Assembly (NCBI RefSeq): GCF_024752355.1
Contig: NZ_JANTHZ010000001.1
Location: 248,001 to 312,000, forward strand
Origin: Ancylobacter mangrovi
GTDB taxonomy: Bacteria; Pseudomonadota; Alphaproteobacteria; Rhizobiales; Xanthobacteraceae
DNA: 64,000 nt
Direction: 5' to 3'
This document shows, piece after piece, positions 51,867 through 60,938 of the stretch. Made by a program: the position numbers and the translations under genes. How positions within the stretch are numbered: the first letter of the stretch is position 1; each line of letters opens with the position of its first letter. Below the pieces are notes generated by a model. It was not told where the DNA came from, searched no databases, and saw only the letters and a list, made by a program, of their open reading frames with translations.

Positions 51867-52339
51867 GGAAGCTCCCCCTCCATCGGCACCACCGCGGCAT
51901 CCTTGGTCTGCTTGAGCGTGAGGGCGGTCTTGACGTTGCGCACGTTGGGCGCGCCGGTCAGCTCCAGCACGAAGCTCTGGAACGTCCGCAGGTCCGGGGC
52001 GACGCAGAGCAGGATGAAGTCGGTCTCGCCCGAGAGCATCCAGCAGGCGCGCACCAGCGGCCAGCGCTCGACCTGCCCGGCGAAGGCGTTGAGGTCGGCC
52101 TCGGCCTGGCTGACGAGATGCACCATGGCGAAGGCCATGAGCTCGAAGCCGAGCTGCTTCTCGTCGAGCAGGGCGCGGTAGCCCTTGATGATGCCCTCCT
52201 CCTCCAGCGCGCGCACGCGCCTGAGGCAGGGCGGAGCGGAGATGCCGACGCGCTGCGACAGCTCCACATTGGTGATGCGGCCGTCGCCCTGGAGCTCGCG
52301 CAGGATGCTCAGGTCGATCGCGTCGATACGGCGTGGCAA
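51863..52339 (-). CDS. Lrp/AsnC family transcriptional regulator
   Basis: The 158-aa protein has an N-terminal HTH (DAIDLSILRELQGDGRITNVELSQRVGIS, PPCLRRVRALEEEGII) and a C-terminal RAM ligand domain (FAMVHLVSQAEADLNAF, VRACWMLSGETDFILLCVAPD). TTG 52339 with AGGAG nine bases upstream gives the family N-terminus. It is divergent from trxB and first in an operon with GT8, methyltransferase and ELM1 genes. An inverted repeat with 8-bp arms covers its probable -35, suggesting autoregulation. Confidence 0.9.
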   Translation of the reverse strand: MPRRIDAIDLSILRELQGDGRITNVELSQRVGISAPPCLRRVRALEEEGIIKGYRALLDEKQLGFELMAFAMVHLVSQAEADLNAFAGQVERWPLVRACWMLSGETDFILLCVAPDLRTFQSFVLELTGAPNVRNVKTALTLKQTKDAAVVPMEGELP

Positions 52340-52410
52340 GCCGGCAGCTCCTGTCGGGTCGGCGGAAATCGCAATTCCGGCCGCGACCATAGAGCAGCGG
52401 CCCGCCAGAG

Positions 52411-52476
52411 CAATTATCTTTCGCGGCGCCCGCGCGCAATCTTCCCTCTGGAAAACTAAAGGCCAATCATTGCGCG
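52411..52476 (-). promoter_or_regulatory. Candidate lrp promoter with wide inverted repeat
   Basis: On the minus strand TTGCGC (52439-52434) and TAATTG (52416-52411) are 17 bp apart. CGCGCAAT (52433-52440) and ATTGCGCG (52469-52476) form perfect 8-bp arms around a 28-bp centre, one arm lying on the -35. Widely spaced half-sites suit an octameric Lrp-type regulator. The remainder of the 292-bp gap to trxB shows nothing else recognisable. Confidence 0.45.
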
Positions 52477-52631
52477 ACTTGCAGAGCGGCGGGCCAGCTC
52501 TTACATTTTCGCATGGCTGACCTCTGCGGCACTTGCGGACCGCGCATGAGTCGCCCAATTGGCCGGGGTCGTGTCCCGTGGGCCTGCCGCCCGCCGGGTA
52601 TGATCCCTCTGGTCCGCAACAGGTGAATCGA

Positions 52632-53618
52632 ATGTCGCCGGCCCTGATTTCGAGTGCGTCGCCCCACCACGTCAAGGTGGTGATCATCGGCTCCGGCCCG
52701 GCGGGCTACACCGCGGCCGTCTATGCGGCGCGCGCCATGCTCGAGCCGGTGCTGATCCAGGGCATCCAGCCCGGCGGGCAGCTCACCATCACCACCGACG
52801 TCGAGAACTATCCGGGCTTCGCCGACCCGATCCAGGGCCCGTGGCTGATGGAGCAGATGCAGGTCCAGGCCGAGAAGATGGGCACCCGCATCGTCAACGA
52901 CATCGTCACCAAGGCCGACTTCTCCTCCCGCCCGTTCCGGCTGGAGACCGATTCCGGGCAGGTCTGGATCGCCGAGACGGTGATCCTCGCCACCGGCGCG
53001 CAGGCGCGCTGGCTCGAGCTGCCCTCCGAGCAGGCCTATCGCGGCTTCGGCGTCTCCGCCTGCGCGACCTGCGACGGCTTCTTCTACCGCGGCAAGGAAG
53101 TGTTCGTGATCGGCGGCGGCAACACCGCGGTGGAAGAGGCGCTGTTCCTCACCAACTTCGCCTCCAAGGTCACGGTCGTGCACCGGCGCGACGGCTTCCG
53201 CGCCGAGCGCATCCTGCAGGAGCGCCTGTTCGCCCACCCCAAGGTCGAGGTGATCTGGAACGCGGTGGTGGACGAGGTGAAGGGCGAGGAAGGCCCGACC
53301 AAGGTCACCGGCATCGTGCTGAAGAACGTCGATACCGGCGCCCTCACCGAATACCGGACCGACGGCGTGTTCGTCGCCATCGGCCATGCGCCGGCGACCG
53401 ATCTCGTCGCGGGGCAGCTCAAGCTCAAGCCCTCGGGCTATGTCTGGACCGATTCCCATTCCACCCAGACCTCGGTGGAAGGCGTGTTCGCCGCCGGCGA
53501 CGTGGCCGACGATGTCTTCCGCCAGGCCGTGACCGCGGCCGGCATGGGCTGCATGGCAGCGCTGGAGGCCGAGCGCTTCCTCGCCGCCCACGAGCCCCTC
53601 GCCGAAGCCGCCGAGTGA
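52632..53618 (+). CDS. trxB: Thioredoxin reductase TrxB
   Basis: The 328-aa FAD/NADPH enzyme reduces thioredoxin. It has the FAD-binding KVVIIGSGPAGYTAAVYAAR, the redox-active pair Cys144-Cys147 in ACATCDGFF, the NADPH-binding VFVIGGGNTAVEEALFL with VVHRRDGFRA, and VFAAGDVADDVFRQAVTAAG at the end. ATG 52632 follows AGGTGA. The lsrB-like gene begins 11 bp after its stop, forming a redox operon. Confidence 0.97.
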   Translation: MSPALISSASPHHVKVVIIGSGPAGYTAAVYAARAMLEPVLIQGIQPGGQLTITTDVENYPGFADPIQGPWLMEQMQVQAEKMGTRIVNDIVTKADFSSRPFRLETDSGQVWIAETVILATGAQARWLELPSEQAYRGFGVSACATCDGFFYRGKEVFVIGGGNTAVEEALFLTNFASKVTVVHRRDGFRAERILQERLFAHPKVEVIWNAVVDEVKGEEGPTKVTGIVLKNVDTGALTEYRTDGVFVAIGHAPATDLVAGQLKLKPSGYVWTDSHSTQTSVEGVFAAGDVADDVFRQAVTAAGMGCMAALEAERFLAAHEPLAEAAE

Positions 53619-53629
53619 GCAGCTGAGCC

Positions 53630-54553
53630 ATGGAAAACAAGGCCAACCGTGCCCGCGACATGGACTGGGACAAGCTGAAGGTCTTCCACGTCGCCGCGGA
53701 GGCCGGCTCCTTCACCCATGCCGGCGAGGCGCTTGGCCTCTCCCAGTCGGCGGTCAGCCGGCAGGTCTCGGCGCTGGAGCAGGAACTCAACATCCCCCTG
53801 TTCCACCGCCATGCGCGCGGCCTGATCCTGACCGAACAGGGCGACCTGCTCTACCGCACCGCGCACGAAGTGTTCATGAAGCTGGAGGCGGCCCGCGCCA
53901 AGCTGACCGACTCGCGCGAGAAGCCGAACGGCGAGCTGCGCGTGACCACCACCATGGGCCTCGGCACCCACTGGCTGACGGCGCGCATCGGCGAGTTCCT
54001 CGAGCTCTATCCCGACATCCGCATCACGCTGATCCTGACCGACGACGAGCTCGACCTCGCCATGCGCGAGGCGGACGTCGCCATCCGCCTGCGCCAGCCG
54101 GTGCAGCCGGACCTGATCCAGCGCAAGCTGTTCACCGTGCACTTCCACGCCTTTGCCTCGGCCGAGTACCTCAAGCGAAACGGCCACCCGCGCACACTCG
54201 ACGAGCTGGAGAAGCACCGCATCATCCTGCTCGGCGGCCCGATCCCGAGCTATTTCCAGGGCCTGAACTGGCTGGAGCGGGCCGGGCTCGACGAGGAGGA
54301 GCCGGGACGGGTCCCCTCGCTCTCGGTCAACAACGTGCTCGGCCTCAAGCGGGCGGTGGAGCGGGGCGTGGGCATCGGCATCGTGCCGGACTACCTGCTC
54401 GAGGATTCCGCCACGCTGGTGCAGCTCTTCCAGGAACGGCCGACGCCGACCCTGGAAGCCTATTTCGTCTACCCGCAGGAAATGCGGTCGGTGGCGCGCA
54501 TCCAGGTGTTCCGCGACTTCCTCGTCGCCAAGGCGCAGCGCTGGAACTTCTGA
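53630..54553 (+). CDS. lsrB: LysR-type regulator, LsrB-like, without cysteines
   Basis: The 307-aa LysR-type regulator has an N-terminal HTH (MDWDKLKVFHVAAEAGSFTH then LSQSAVSRQVSALEQELNIPLF) and a LysR substrate-binding domain. Sequence and location directly behind trxB, near lrp, match LsrB of Sinorhizobium, a regulator of oxidative-stress, glutathione and LPS genes. LsrB has been described as redox-responsive through cysteines, yet no cysteine occurs anywhere in this protein, so any sensing must differ. ATG 53630 is used; Met11 is a possible start. Confidence 0.87.
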   Translation: MENKANRARDMDWDKLKVFHVAAEAGSFTHAGEALGLSQSAVSRQVSALEQELNIPLFHRHARGLILTEQGDLLYRTAHEVFMKLEAARAKLTDSREKPNGELRVTTTMGLGTHWLTARIGEFLELYPDIRITLILTDDELDLAMREADVAIRLRQPVQPDLIQRKLFTVHFHAFASAEYLKRNGHPRTLDELEKHRIILLGGPIPSYFQGLNWLERAGLDEEEPGRVPSLSVNNVLGLKRAVERGVGIGIVPDYLLEDSATLVQLFQERPTPTLEAYFVYPQEMRSVARIQVFRDFLVAKAQRWNF

Positions 54554-54554
54554 G

Positions 54555-55079
54555 CTATTTCGCCTCGCCGGCGAAGCTGTCGGCGACCTCGCGCGCGACA
54601 TAGGCGCCGGCATGGCGCCAGCCCTCGTCATTGTCGCTGCGGAAGCTGAGCAGGCGCTCCAGCACGAGCTTGCCGCTCGACGTGTCGAGCACGGCGAAGC
54701 GCATCGACATCACCAGCGTGCTCATCTTGTGCACCTTCCCTACCAGCAGGAACTCGGCGCCTTCGGCCCGGGCGCGCTGGCGCAGCTTCTCCACGCCCTC
54801 GGCGTCGAGCGGGCACGGCTCGGTGCAGGCGAGCGGCAGGCTCGCCAGATCCGCCTCGGCGCCGAGTTCGGTGACCAGACCCTTCGTCAGCGCCTGACGC
54901 CGGGCATCGTGCTCGGCCTGTTGGTTGCGCGCCTCGCCGGACGAATCGCTGAAGCCGATCTCGGGAATGGCGATGACGGACCGCGCGGCCTCCACGGAGG
55001 GCGCGGCCTTCAGGGCGGGGATGGCGAGAGACAGCGCGGCGGCGGCGAGCAGCGGCACGGCGAACGGGCGAAGCAGCAT
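54555..55079 (-). CDS. DUF2380-like exported protein
   Basis: The 174-aa protein has a signal peptide (MLLRPFAVPLLAAAALSLAI, cleavage near LKA) and a soluble alpha/beta region typical of DUF2380: VIAIPEIGFSDSSGEARN at the start, two cysteines in LACTEPCPLDAE likely forming a disulphide, AEFLLVGKVHKMSTLVMSM and VLDTSSGKLVLERLLSFRSDNDEGW. Function unknown; the fold resembles periplasmic proteins that report envelope lipoprotein-like values. An AGGAGG SD precedes ATG 55079. It converges with lsrB, stops adjacent. Confidence 0.75.
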   Translation of the reverse strand: MLLRPFAVPLLAAAALSLAIPALKAAPSVEAARSVIAIPEIGFSDSSGEARNQQAEHDARRQALTKGLVTELGAEADLASLPLACTEPCPLDAEGVEKLRQRARAEGAEFLLVGKVHKMSTLVMSMRFAVLDTSSGKLVLERLLSFRSDNDEGWRHAGAYVAREVADSFAGEAK

Positions 55080-55165
55080 GGCGATCCTCCTGAAACGGGC
55101 ATTCTCACGGCCCTTGGGCGCTATTCTAGCGCGGGAGGGGGCAGGACTCACCTACCGTCAAAACG

Positions 55166-55194
55166 CTTAAACAAGGGGCAAAATCAAACTATCG
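55166..55194 (+). promoter_or_regulatory. Candidate sigma-70 promoter of the small RNA
   Basis: CTTAAA (55166-55171), a 17-bp spacer and CTATCG (55189-55194) agree at 4/6 positions each with the rhizobial consensus CTTGAC / CTATAT. A start at about 55201 is expected. Confidence 0.45.
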
Positions 55195-55200
55195 GGCGGT

Positions 55201-55366
55201 CAATGCAATAACGCATGCCTGCCATGCGGGCATTTTTCATTGAAAGATGCCCTCTCGTTGATCATATGGGTCGTGACGCCGAGGCGATGCTTCGGCTGTT
55301 CCCCTCTGGAAGGTTCGCCGCCTCGGCGGCGAGACTTAGCCGGGCTCGCAAGAGCCCGGCTTTTTT
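55201..55366 (+). ncRNA. Candidate structured small RNA, about 165 nt
   Basis: The 379-bp gap between two leftward genes contains five consecutive hairpins on the plus strand: 55229-55253 (11 bp, 3-nt loop), 55278-55296 (8 bp, loop GAT), 55299-55311 (TTCC/GGAA with CCTCT loop, anti-SD-like), 55317-55330 (GC-rich) and a final terminator at 55339-55360 (9-bp stem, GCAA tetraloop) followed by six T. A promoter-like pair lies at 55166-55194. Short ORFs across it lack SD sequences and family resemblance. The size would suit 6S RNA, but I cannot identify the central bubble with confidence, so no family is assigned. Confidence 0.72.
55339..55366 (+). terminator. Strong intrinsic terminator of the small RNA
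   Basis: GCCGGGCTC (55339-55347), GCAA tetraloop, GAGCCCGGC (55352-55360), then TTTTTT. No protein gene on the plus strand ends here, so it must serve a non-coding transcript. Confidence 0.85.
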
Positions 55367-55458
55367 CTTGTCCGGTGGGATGCCGGGGGAAGGCCCGTCG
55401 GCGCAAGGGTTCCGAGCGGCCGATGGGCGGGCGTCAGGCGGCCCGCCCGGCGCGCCGG

Positions 55459-56490
55459 TCACATGAACAGATTCTCGCCCTTGATCCCGGCATAGAGGCC
55501 GGCGACCTGCTCGCCATAGCCGTTGTAGATCTCGGTCGGGCGTCGCTCGCCGGTGCCGATGTCGCGCTCGCTCGCCTGGCTCCAGCGCGGATGCGGGACG
55601 GCGGGGTTCACATTGGCCCAGAAGCCGTATTCGCGGCCCTGGATCTGCTCCCAGAGCCCCACAGGGCGCTCCTCCACGAAGGAGATGCGCACGATCGACT
55701 TCACCGACTTGAAGCCGTACTTCCACGGCACGGCGAGGCGCAGCGGCGCGCCGAACTGGTTGGGCGCCGGCTTGCCATAGATGCCGGTGACGAAGAAGGC
55801 GAGGTCGTTGGTCGCCTCGGCCATGGTCAGGCCGTCGACATAGGGCCACGGATAGGTGAAGCGCCGCTGGCCGGCCGCCACGTCCGGGTTGAGGAAGGTT
55901 TCCATGCGCATGTATTTCGCGCTGGAGAGCGGGCGCGCCCAGGAGACGAAGTCCTTCACCGGGAAGCCGGTCCACGGCACCGCCATCGACCACGCCTCGA
56001 CGCAGCGGTGGCGGTAGAGCCGCTCCTCCAGCGCCATGGCGCGGATCAGGTCGTCGATGCCGACCTCGCGCTCCTTCTCGACCAGCCCGTCGATCTTCAC
56101 CGTCCAGGGCCGGCGCGGCATCTGCGCGCAGACGTCCGCCACCTGGTAGTAGGAGCGGTCGGAGCCGAACTCGTAGAAATTGTTGTAGTTGGCCGAGATG
56201 TCCTCGGGCGTGACCGGCCGGTCGAGGGTGAAGGCGTCATTGTGCCGGGCCGGATAGAGGTCCTTGGTCGGGTCGTTGGCGGGATCGCCGGGCGCGGGGC
56301 CCTTCGGCGCCTTGTCGCCGCCCGACAGGCCGAGACTGTCCAGGAACCCCGCCTGCGCCCCGCCCGGCAGGCCGAGCGCCCCGATGAGGCCGGCGCCCCC
56401 GCCCAGCAGCGTGCGGCGAGAGAGATAGACGGATTCCGGCGTCGCCGCGCTTTCGGGCAGCTCCCAGGATGGCCGATGGCGGATATGCAT
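55459..56490 (-). CDS. msrP: MsrP (YedY), periplasmic methionine-sulfoxide reductase catalytic subunit
   Basis: The 343-aa Tat-exported molybdoenzyme has a twin-arginine motif YLSRRTLLGGGAGLIGALG. The sulfite-oxidase fold has the Mo-ligand Cys163 in YRHRCVEAWSMAVPW, NNFYEFGSDRSYY and GAPLRLAVPWKYGFKSVKSI. MsrP repairs oxidised methionines in periplasmic proteins using electrons from the haem membrane protein MsrQ. No msrQ lies next to it, unlike the usual msrPQ operon, so MsrQ must be elsewhere or the donor differs. The 147-bp upstream gap contains the DUF992 terminator. Confidence 0.94.
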   Translation of the reverse strand: MHIRHRPSWELPESAATPESVYLSRRTLLGGGAGLIGALGLPGGAQAGFLDSLGLSGGDKAPKGPAPGDPANDPTKDLYPARHNDAFTLDRPVTPEDISANYNNFYEFGSDRSYYQVADVCAQMPRRPWTVKIDGLVEKEREVGIDDLIRAMALEERLYRHRCVEAWSMAVPWTGFPVKDFVSWARPLSSAKYMRMETFLNPDVAAGQRRFTYPWPYVDGLTMAEATNDLAFFVTGIYGKPAPNQFGAPLRLAVPWKYGFKSVKSIVRISFVEERPVGLWEQIQGREYGFWANVNPAVPHPRWSQASERDIGTGERRPTEIYNGYGEQVAGLYAGIKGENLFM

Positions 56491-56576
56491 GACGTTCTCC
56501 TCGAGGATGACGAAGAGAATACGCCGCGACGGGGCCGACTATTTCAGGCCGGACTTCAACTAAGCGTGCAATTCGC

Positions 56577-56620
56577 AAAAAAAGCGGCCGGTGGCGCGCG
56601 AACCCGTCGCCGCCGGCCGC
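56577..56620 (-). terminator. Strong intrinsic terminator of the DUF992 gene
   Basis: A 13-bp stem (56584-56596 with 56608-56620, one G-T pair) is followed on the minus strand by seven T (56583-56577). It ends 18 bp after the DUF992 stop and separates it from msrP. Confidence 0.85.
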
Positions 56621-56637
56621 CTTCGATCAGATCAGGC

Positions 56638-57129
56638 TCACTTCGAGGTCAGGCGCAGATTGCCGACGCCGACCGCGACGTTGACGCCGGTCTGGGCCTC
56701 GACGCTGAAGGGCTGCAGGGCGATCGTGTCGCGCGAGCCGCCGACCAGCACGTTGCCGCCGACGCCGACGCCGAGCGCCACGCTGCCGGACACGCCGGCA
56801 TAGTCGCCGTCGAGATCGCCCGAGTGCACGCCCCGCGAGGGCGCCAGCACCGTCCACAGCAGCGTGTTGCGGCCGGTCACGCCGACATCGAGGCCCCAGC
56901 GGCGGATCGTGCCCTCATAGCGGTAGGAGGTGCCGCGGCGGCTCTTGAAGGTGCAGTCGAGGGTACGCTTGGAGCCGATGATGAAGCTCACGGACTTGCT
57001 GCCCTGGCAGGCCAGCGTGCCGACCTCGACGCGCTTGGTCTGGGCCGAGGCCGGAGCTGCGACGAGCACGCCGGCACCAACGACGAGCGCGGCGGCCAGA
57101 AGCCCGCGCGAGGCAACGTAACGGATCAT
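56638..57129 (-). CDS. DUF992 exported protein
   Basis: The 163-aa protein has a signal peptide (cleavage after APASA, giving QTKRVEVGTLACQGSKSV) and the DUF992 pattern: two cysteines (LACQG and LDCTF), YEGTIRRWGLDVGVTGRNTLLWTVLAP and a glycine-rich VGVGGNVLVGGS beta region. The family is nearly confined to Alphaproteobacteria and has no known function. It is monocistronic, with its own terminator. Confidence 0.88.
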   Translation of the reverse strand: MIRYVASRGLLAAALVVGAGVLVAAPASAQTKRVEVGTLACQGSKSVSFIIGSKRTLDCTFKSRRGTSYRYEGTIRRWGLDVGVTGRNTLLWTVLAPSRGVHSGDLDGDYAGVSGSVALGVGVGGNVLVGGSRDTIALQPFSVEAQTGVNVAVGVGNLRLTSK

Positions 57130-57194
57130 GGATAACACTCCCTGGGGAACGCGCGGCCGGTTCGGGCGAACCGGCGATGGAGGCGCGCAACGAT

Positions 57195-57223
57195 GTCCGG
57201 CCGGGGTGGATTCCCGGCCGGAC
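57195..57223 (-). terminator. Perfect hairpin between the aminotransferase and DUF992 genes
   Basis: An 11-bp perfect stem (57195-57205 with 57213-57223) with a 7-nt loop lies 16 bp after the aminotransferase stop. No T-run follows, so Rho-independent function is uncertain. Confidence 0.45.
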
Positions 57224-57238
57224 GTCCAGGATATTACC

Positions 57239-58474
<1,236 letters not shown>

Positions 58475-58586
58475 CTAGTCGAGCCCTTGCGTGCCCGCAA
58501 GCGATTCCCCACCTGCTCCCGGACCGGACGATGCGTTACTCTGACGCCCTGGCCGGATTTCGTTCGGGGATGACGGGACGTCGCGC

Positions 58587-59228
58587 GTGCTCAAGCTCCA
58601 TTCCATGCAGAATTCCGGCAACTGCTACAAGGTGCGGCTGCTGCTGGCGAAGCTCGGCGTGCCCTTCACGCTGGTGGACGTCGACATCCTCCGGGGCGAG
58701 AATCGCACGCCCGAATTCCTGATGCGCAACCCGGAAGGGCGCGTGCCGCTGCTGGAGCTGCCCGGCGGGCATTTCCTCGCCGAGTCCAACGCGATCCTGT
58801 TCTATCTCGCCAGCGGCACCCGCTTCCTCGCCGACGGGCCGCTGGCGCGGGCCGAGGTGCTGCGCTGGATGTTCTTCGAGCAGCACAGCCACGAGCCCGC
58901 CATCGCCGCCGCCCGGTTCTGGCTCAAGCTGGTGCGCGGCGGGCGGGACCTGCGCACCCACGACATCGACCGCTGGCTCGAGGAAGGCTACGCGGCGCTG
59001 GGGGTGATGGAGCGCCATCTCGGCCGCCGCGCCTTCTTCGCCGACGACACCTTCTCCATAGCCGACATCGCGCTCTACGCGCACACGCATGTCGCGGGCG
59101 AAGGCGAGTTCGACCTCGAGCCCTTCCCCGCGGTCCGGCGCTGGCTGCAGCGGGTCGCCGCCGACCCCGGCCATGTCGCCATGGAGTGGCGGCCGGAGAC
59201 GGTACCCGAGAAGGTAAACAGCATTTAA
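58587..59228 (+). CDS. Glutathione S-transferase family protein
   Basis: The 213-aa protein has an N-terminal thioredoxin-like domain (LHSMQNSGNCYKVRLLLAKLG, EGRVPLLELPGGHFLAESNAIL with the cis-Pro and glutathione-binding E-S) and a C-terminal helical domain ending DDTFSIADIALYAHTHVAGEGEFDLEP... in family order. The N-terminal Asn/Ser/Cys region is of the beta/zeta-like bacterial type. It starts at GTG 58587. Substrate unknown. It diverges from the aminotransferase gene. Confidence 0.9.
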   Translation: MLKLHSMQNSGNCYKVRLLLAKLGVPFTLVDVDILRGENRTPEFLMRNPEGRVPLLELPGGHFLAESNAILFYLASGTRFLADGPLARAEVLRWMFFEQHSHEPAIAAARFWLKLVRGGRDLRTHDIDRWLEEGYAALGVMERHLGRRAFFADDTFSIADIALYAHTHVAGEGEFDLEPFPAVRRWLQRVAADPGHVAMEWRPETVPEKVNSI

Positions 59229-59355
59229 CCAATTGCCGCGAAAACGCCCCGAAATGGCGCCGCCTCGCGCAAAGTGGCGCCGAAGCCGGGCCGGGATCGG
59301 CTGCGAACCTGCCTTCCGTCAGACAGACGAACCGCCCCACGGAAGGGATTTCGCC

Positions 59356-59661
59356 ATGCCGCGTCACCACGTCGGACCTGCCGAGCCGAGCCGCACCGCC
59401 GGCCGCCGCTTTCGCCGCGCGCTGCTGGAAGCCGGCGTCGTGCTCTCGCTGACCCTCGCCATCGTCGCCGTGCTCTGCATGTTCAGCCTGCAGCGCGCGG
59501 TCGCGCTCGAAATCCACCCCGCCATGGCAAGCGACGGGCGCATCGCCATGGGCGCGGTGCTGCTCACCGGCTTCATCGGCCTGTGCGGCCTTTCCAGCTT
59601 CATGCTGCGCAACACGCTGCAGCCGGCGCGCTCGTCCTCCTCCGGCCGGCGCGAGGGCTGA
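59356..59661 (+). CDS. Two-span hypothetical membrane protein, 101 aa
   Basis: The protein has a basic N-terminus (TAGRRFRRALLEAG), helix 1 (VVLSLTLAIVAVLCMFSL), a short loop and helix 2 (GAVLLTGFIGLCGLSSFML), then a Ser/Arg tail. Family not recognised. ATG 59356 has AAGGGA at good spacing. It stands between the GST and sugar dehydrogenase genes on the same strand. A single-copy hypothetical inner-membrane protein is the safest call. Confidence 0.62.
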   Translation: MPRHHVGPAEPSRTAGRRFRRALLEAGVVLSLTLAIVAVLCMFSLQRAVALEIHPAMASDGRIAMGAVLLTGFIGLCGLSSFMLRNTLQPARSSSSGRREG

Positions 59662-59776
59662 GGACCCGCGCTTCCCCCTCCCCGGCCGCTTCACGGGCTT
59701 GTCAGGCCCTGCGCATTGGCGTTTGCCCGCACCGTGATCTAACCATGCGCGTCCCGACCTTCTGCGGAGCGCTGCC

Positions 59777-60934
59777 TTGAGGACGATCACCGGGCTTTCC
59801 CTCCTCGCCGGCATCCTCGCCCTGTTCGCCAGCGCCGCGCCGCTATCGGCGCAGGAAAGCGTGACCGTCGACAGCTCCGCCGGCCGGATGACGGTCGAGA
59901 CCGTGGCCGGCGGCCTCGATCATCCCTGGTCCCTCGCCTTCCTGCCGGACGGGCGGATGCTGGTGACCGAGCGCGCCGGCCGGCTGCGGATCGTCAGCCG
60001 CAGCGGCACCGTCTCCGAACCCGTCGCCGGCCTGCCGCCGGTCTATGCGCGCGGCCAGGGCGGGCTGCTCGACGTCGTGCTCGCGCCAGACTTCGACTCG
60101 AGCCGGATGGTCTACTTCTCCTATGCGGAGCCGCGCGAGGGCGCCTCCGGCACCAGCGTGGCGCGCGGCAAGCTGGTGGAGGACGCGGGCGGCGCGCGGC
60201 TCGACAATGTCGAGGTGATCTTCCGCCAGCAGCCCTCCGTCGGCGGCAGCTCGCATTACGGCTCGCGCCTCGTCTTCGCCCGCGACGGCACGCTGTTCGT
60301 CACGCTGGGCGAGCGCTATTCGGAACGCGACCAGGCGCAGCGGCTCTCGAGCCATCTCGGCAAGATCGTGCGCATCCGCCCCGACGGGCAGGCGCCGGAC
60401 GACAACCCGTTCGTCAAGCTGCAGGGCGCGCGGCCAGAAATCTGGAGCTTCGGGCATCGCAACGTGCAGGGCGCCGCGCTCGATCCGCAGACCGGGCGGC
60501 TGTGGACGGTCGAGCACGGCGCGCGCGGCGGCGACGAGCTCAACCATCCCGAGGCCGGCAAGAACTATGGCTGGCCGGTCATCACCTATGGGCGCGACTA
60601 CAACGGAGCGACCATCGGCGAAGGCACGCGCAAGGACGGGATGGAGCAGCCGGTCAAGTACTGGGACCCGTCCATCGCCCCTTCCGGCCTCACCTTCTAT
60701 ACCGGCGACCTGATCGCGGCGTGGAAGGGCGACCTGTTCACCGGCGCCCTCGCCGGCATGAAGCTGGTGCGGCTGCGGCTCGACCCGGACCGCCAGCGCG
60801 TGGTCGAGGAGGAGGACCTGCTCACGGATTTCGGCGCCCGCATCCGCGACGTGCGACAGGGCCCGGACGGAGCGCTGTGGCTGCTCACCGACGAGGACCC
60901 GGGCCGCCTGCTGCGCCTCGCGCCCGCCGACTGA
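59777..60934 (+). CDS. Exported PQQ-dependent sugar dehydrogenase (aldose/sorbosone type)
   Basis: The 385-aa six-bladed propeller enzyme has a signal peptide ending PLSAQ. Family motifs are [77 protein letters not shown] and [21 protein letters not shown]. Relatives such as YliI oxidise aldoses in the periplasm using PQQ. No pqq genes are in this window, so cofactor supply is unknown. The start is TTG 59777 with GGAG upstream. Confidence 0.9.
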   Translation: MRTITGLSLLAGILALFASAAPLSAQESVTVDSSAGRMTVETVAGGLDHPWSLAFLPDGRMLVTERAGRLRIVSRSGTVSEPVAGLPPVYARGQGGLLDVVLAPDFDSSRMVYFSYAEPREGASGTSVARGKLVEDAGGARLDNVEVIFRQQPSVGGSSHYGSRLVFARDGTLFVTLGERYSERDQAQRLSSHLGKIVRIRPDGQAPDDNPFVKLQGARPEIWSFGHRNVQGAALDPQTGRLWTVEHGARGGDELNHPEAGKNYGWPVITYGRDYNGATIGEGTRKDGMEQPVKYWDPSIAPSGLTFYTGDLIAAWKGDLFTGALAGMKLVRLRLDPDRQRVVEEEDLLTDFGARIRDVRQGPDGALWLLTDEDPGRLLRLAPAD

Positions 60935-60938
60935 CGCC

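Noticed and set aside
55215-55466. Short protein-coding ORFs on either strand across the small-RNA region
   Set aside because: No Shine-Dalgarno sequences, no family resemblance, and hairpins plus a terminator explain the region better.
59777-60934. PQQ biosynthesis or glucose-oxidation locus
   Set aside because: Only the dehydrogenase is present; no pqq genes or cytochrome partner nearby.
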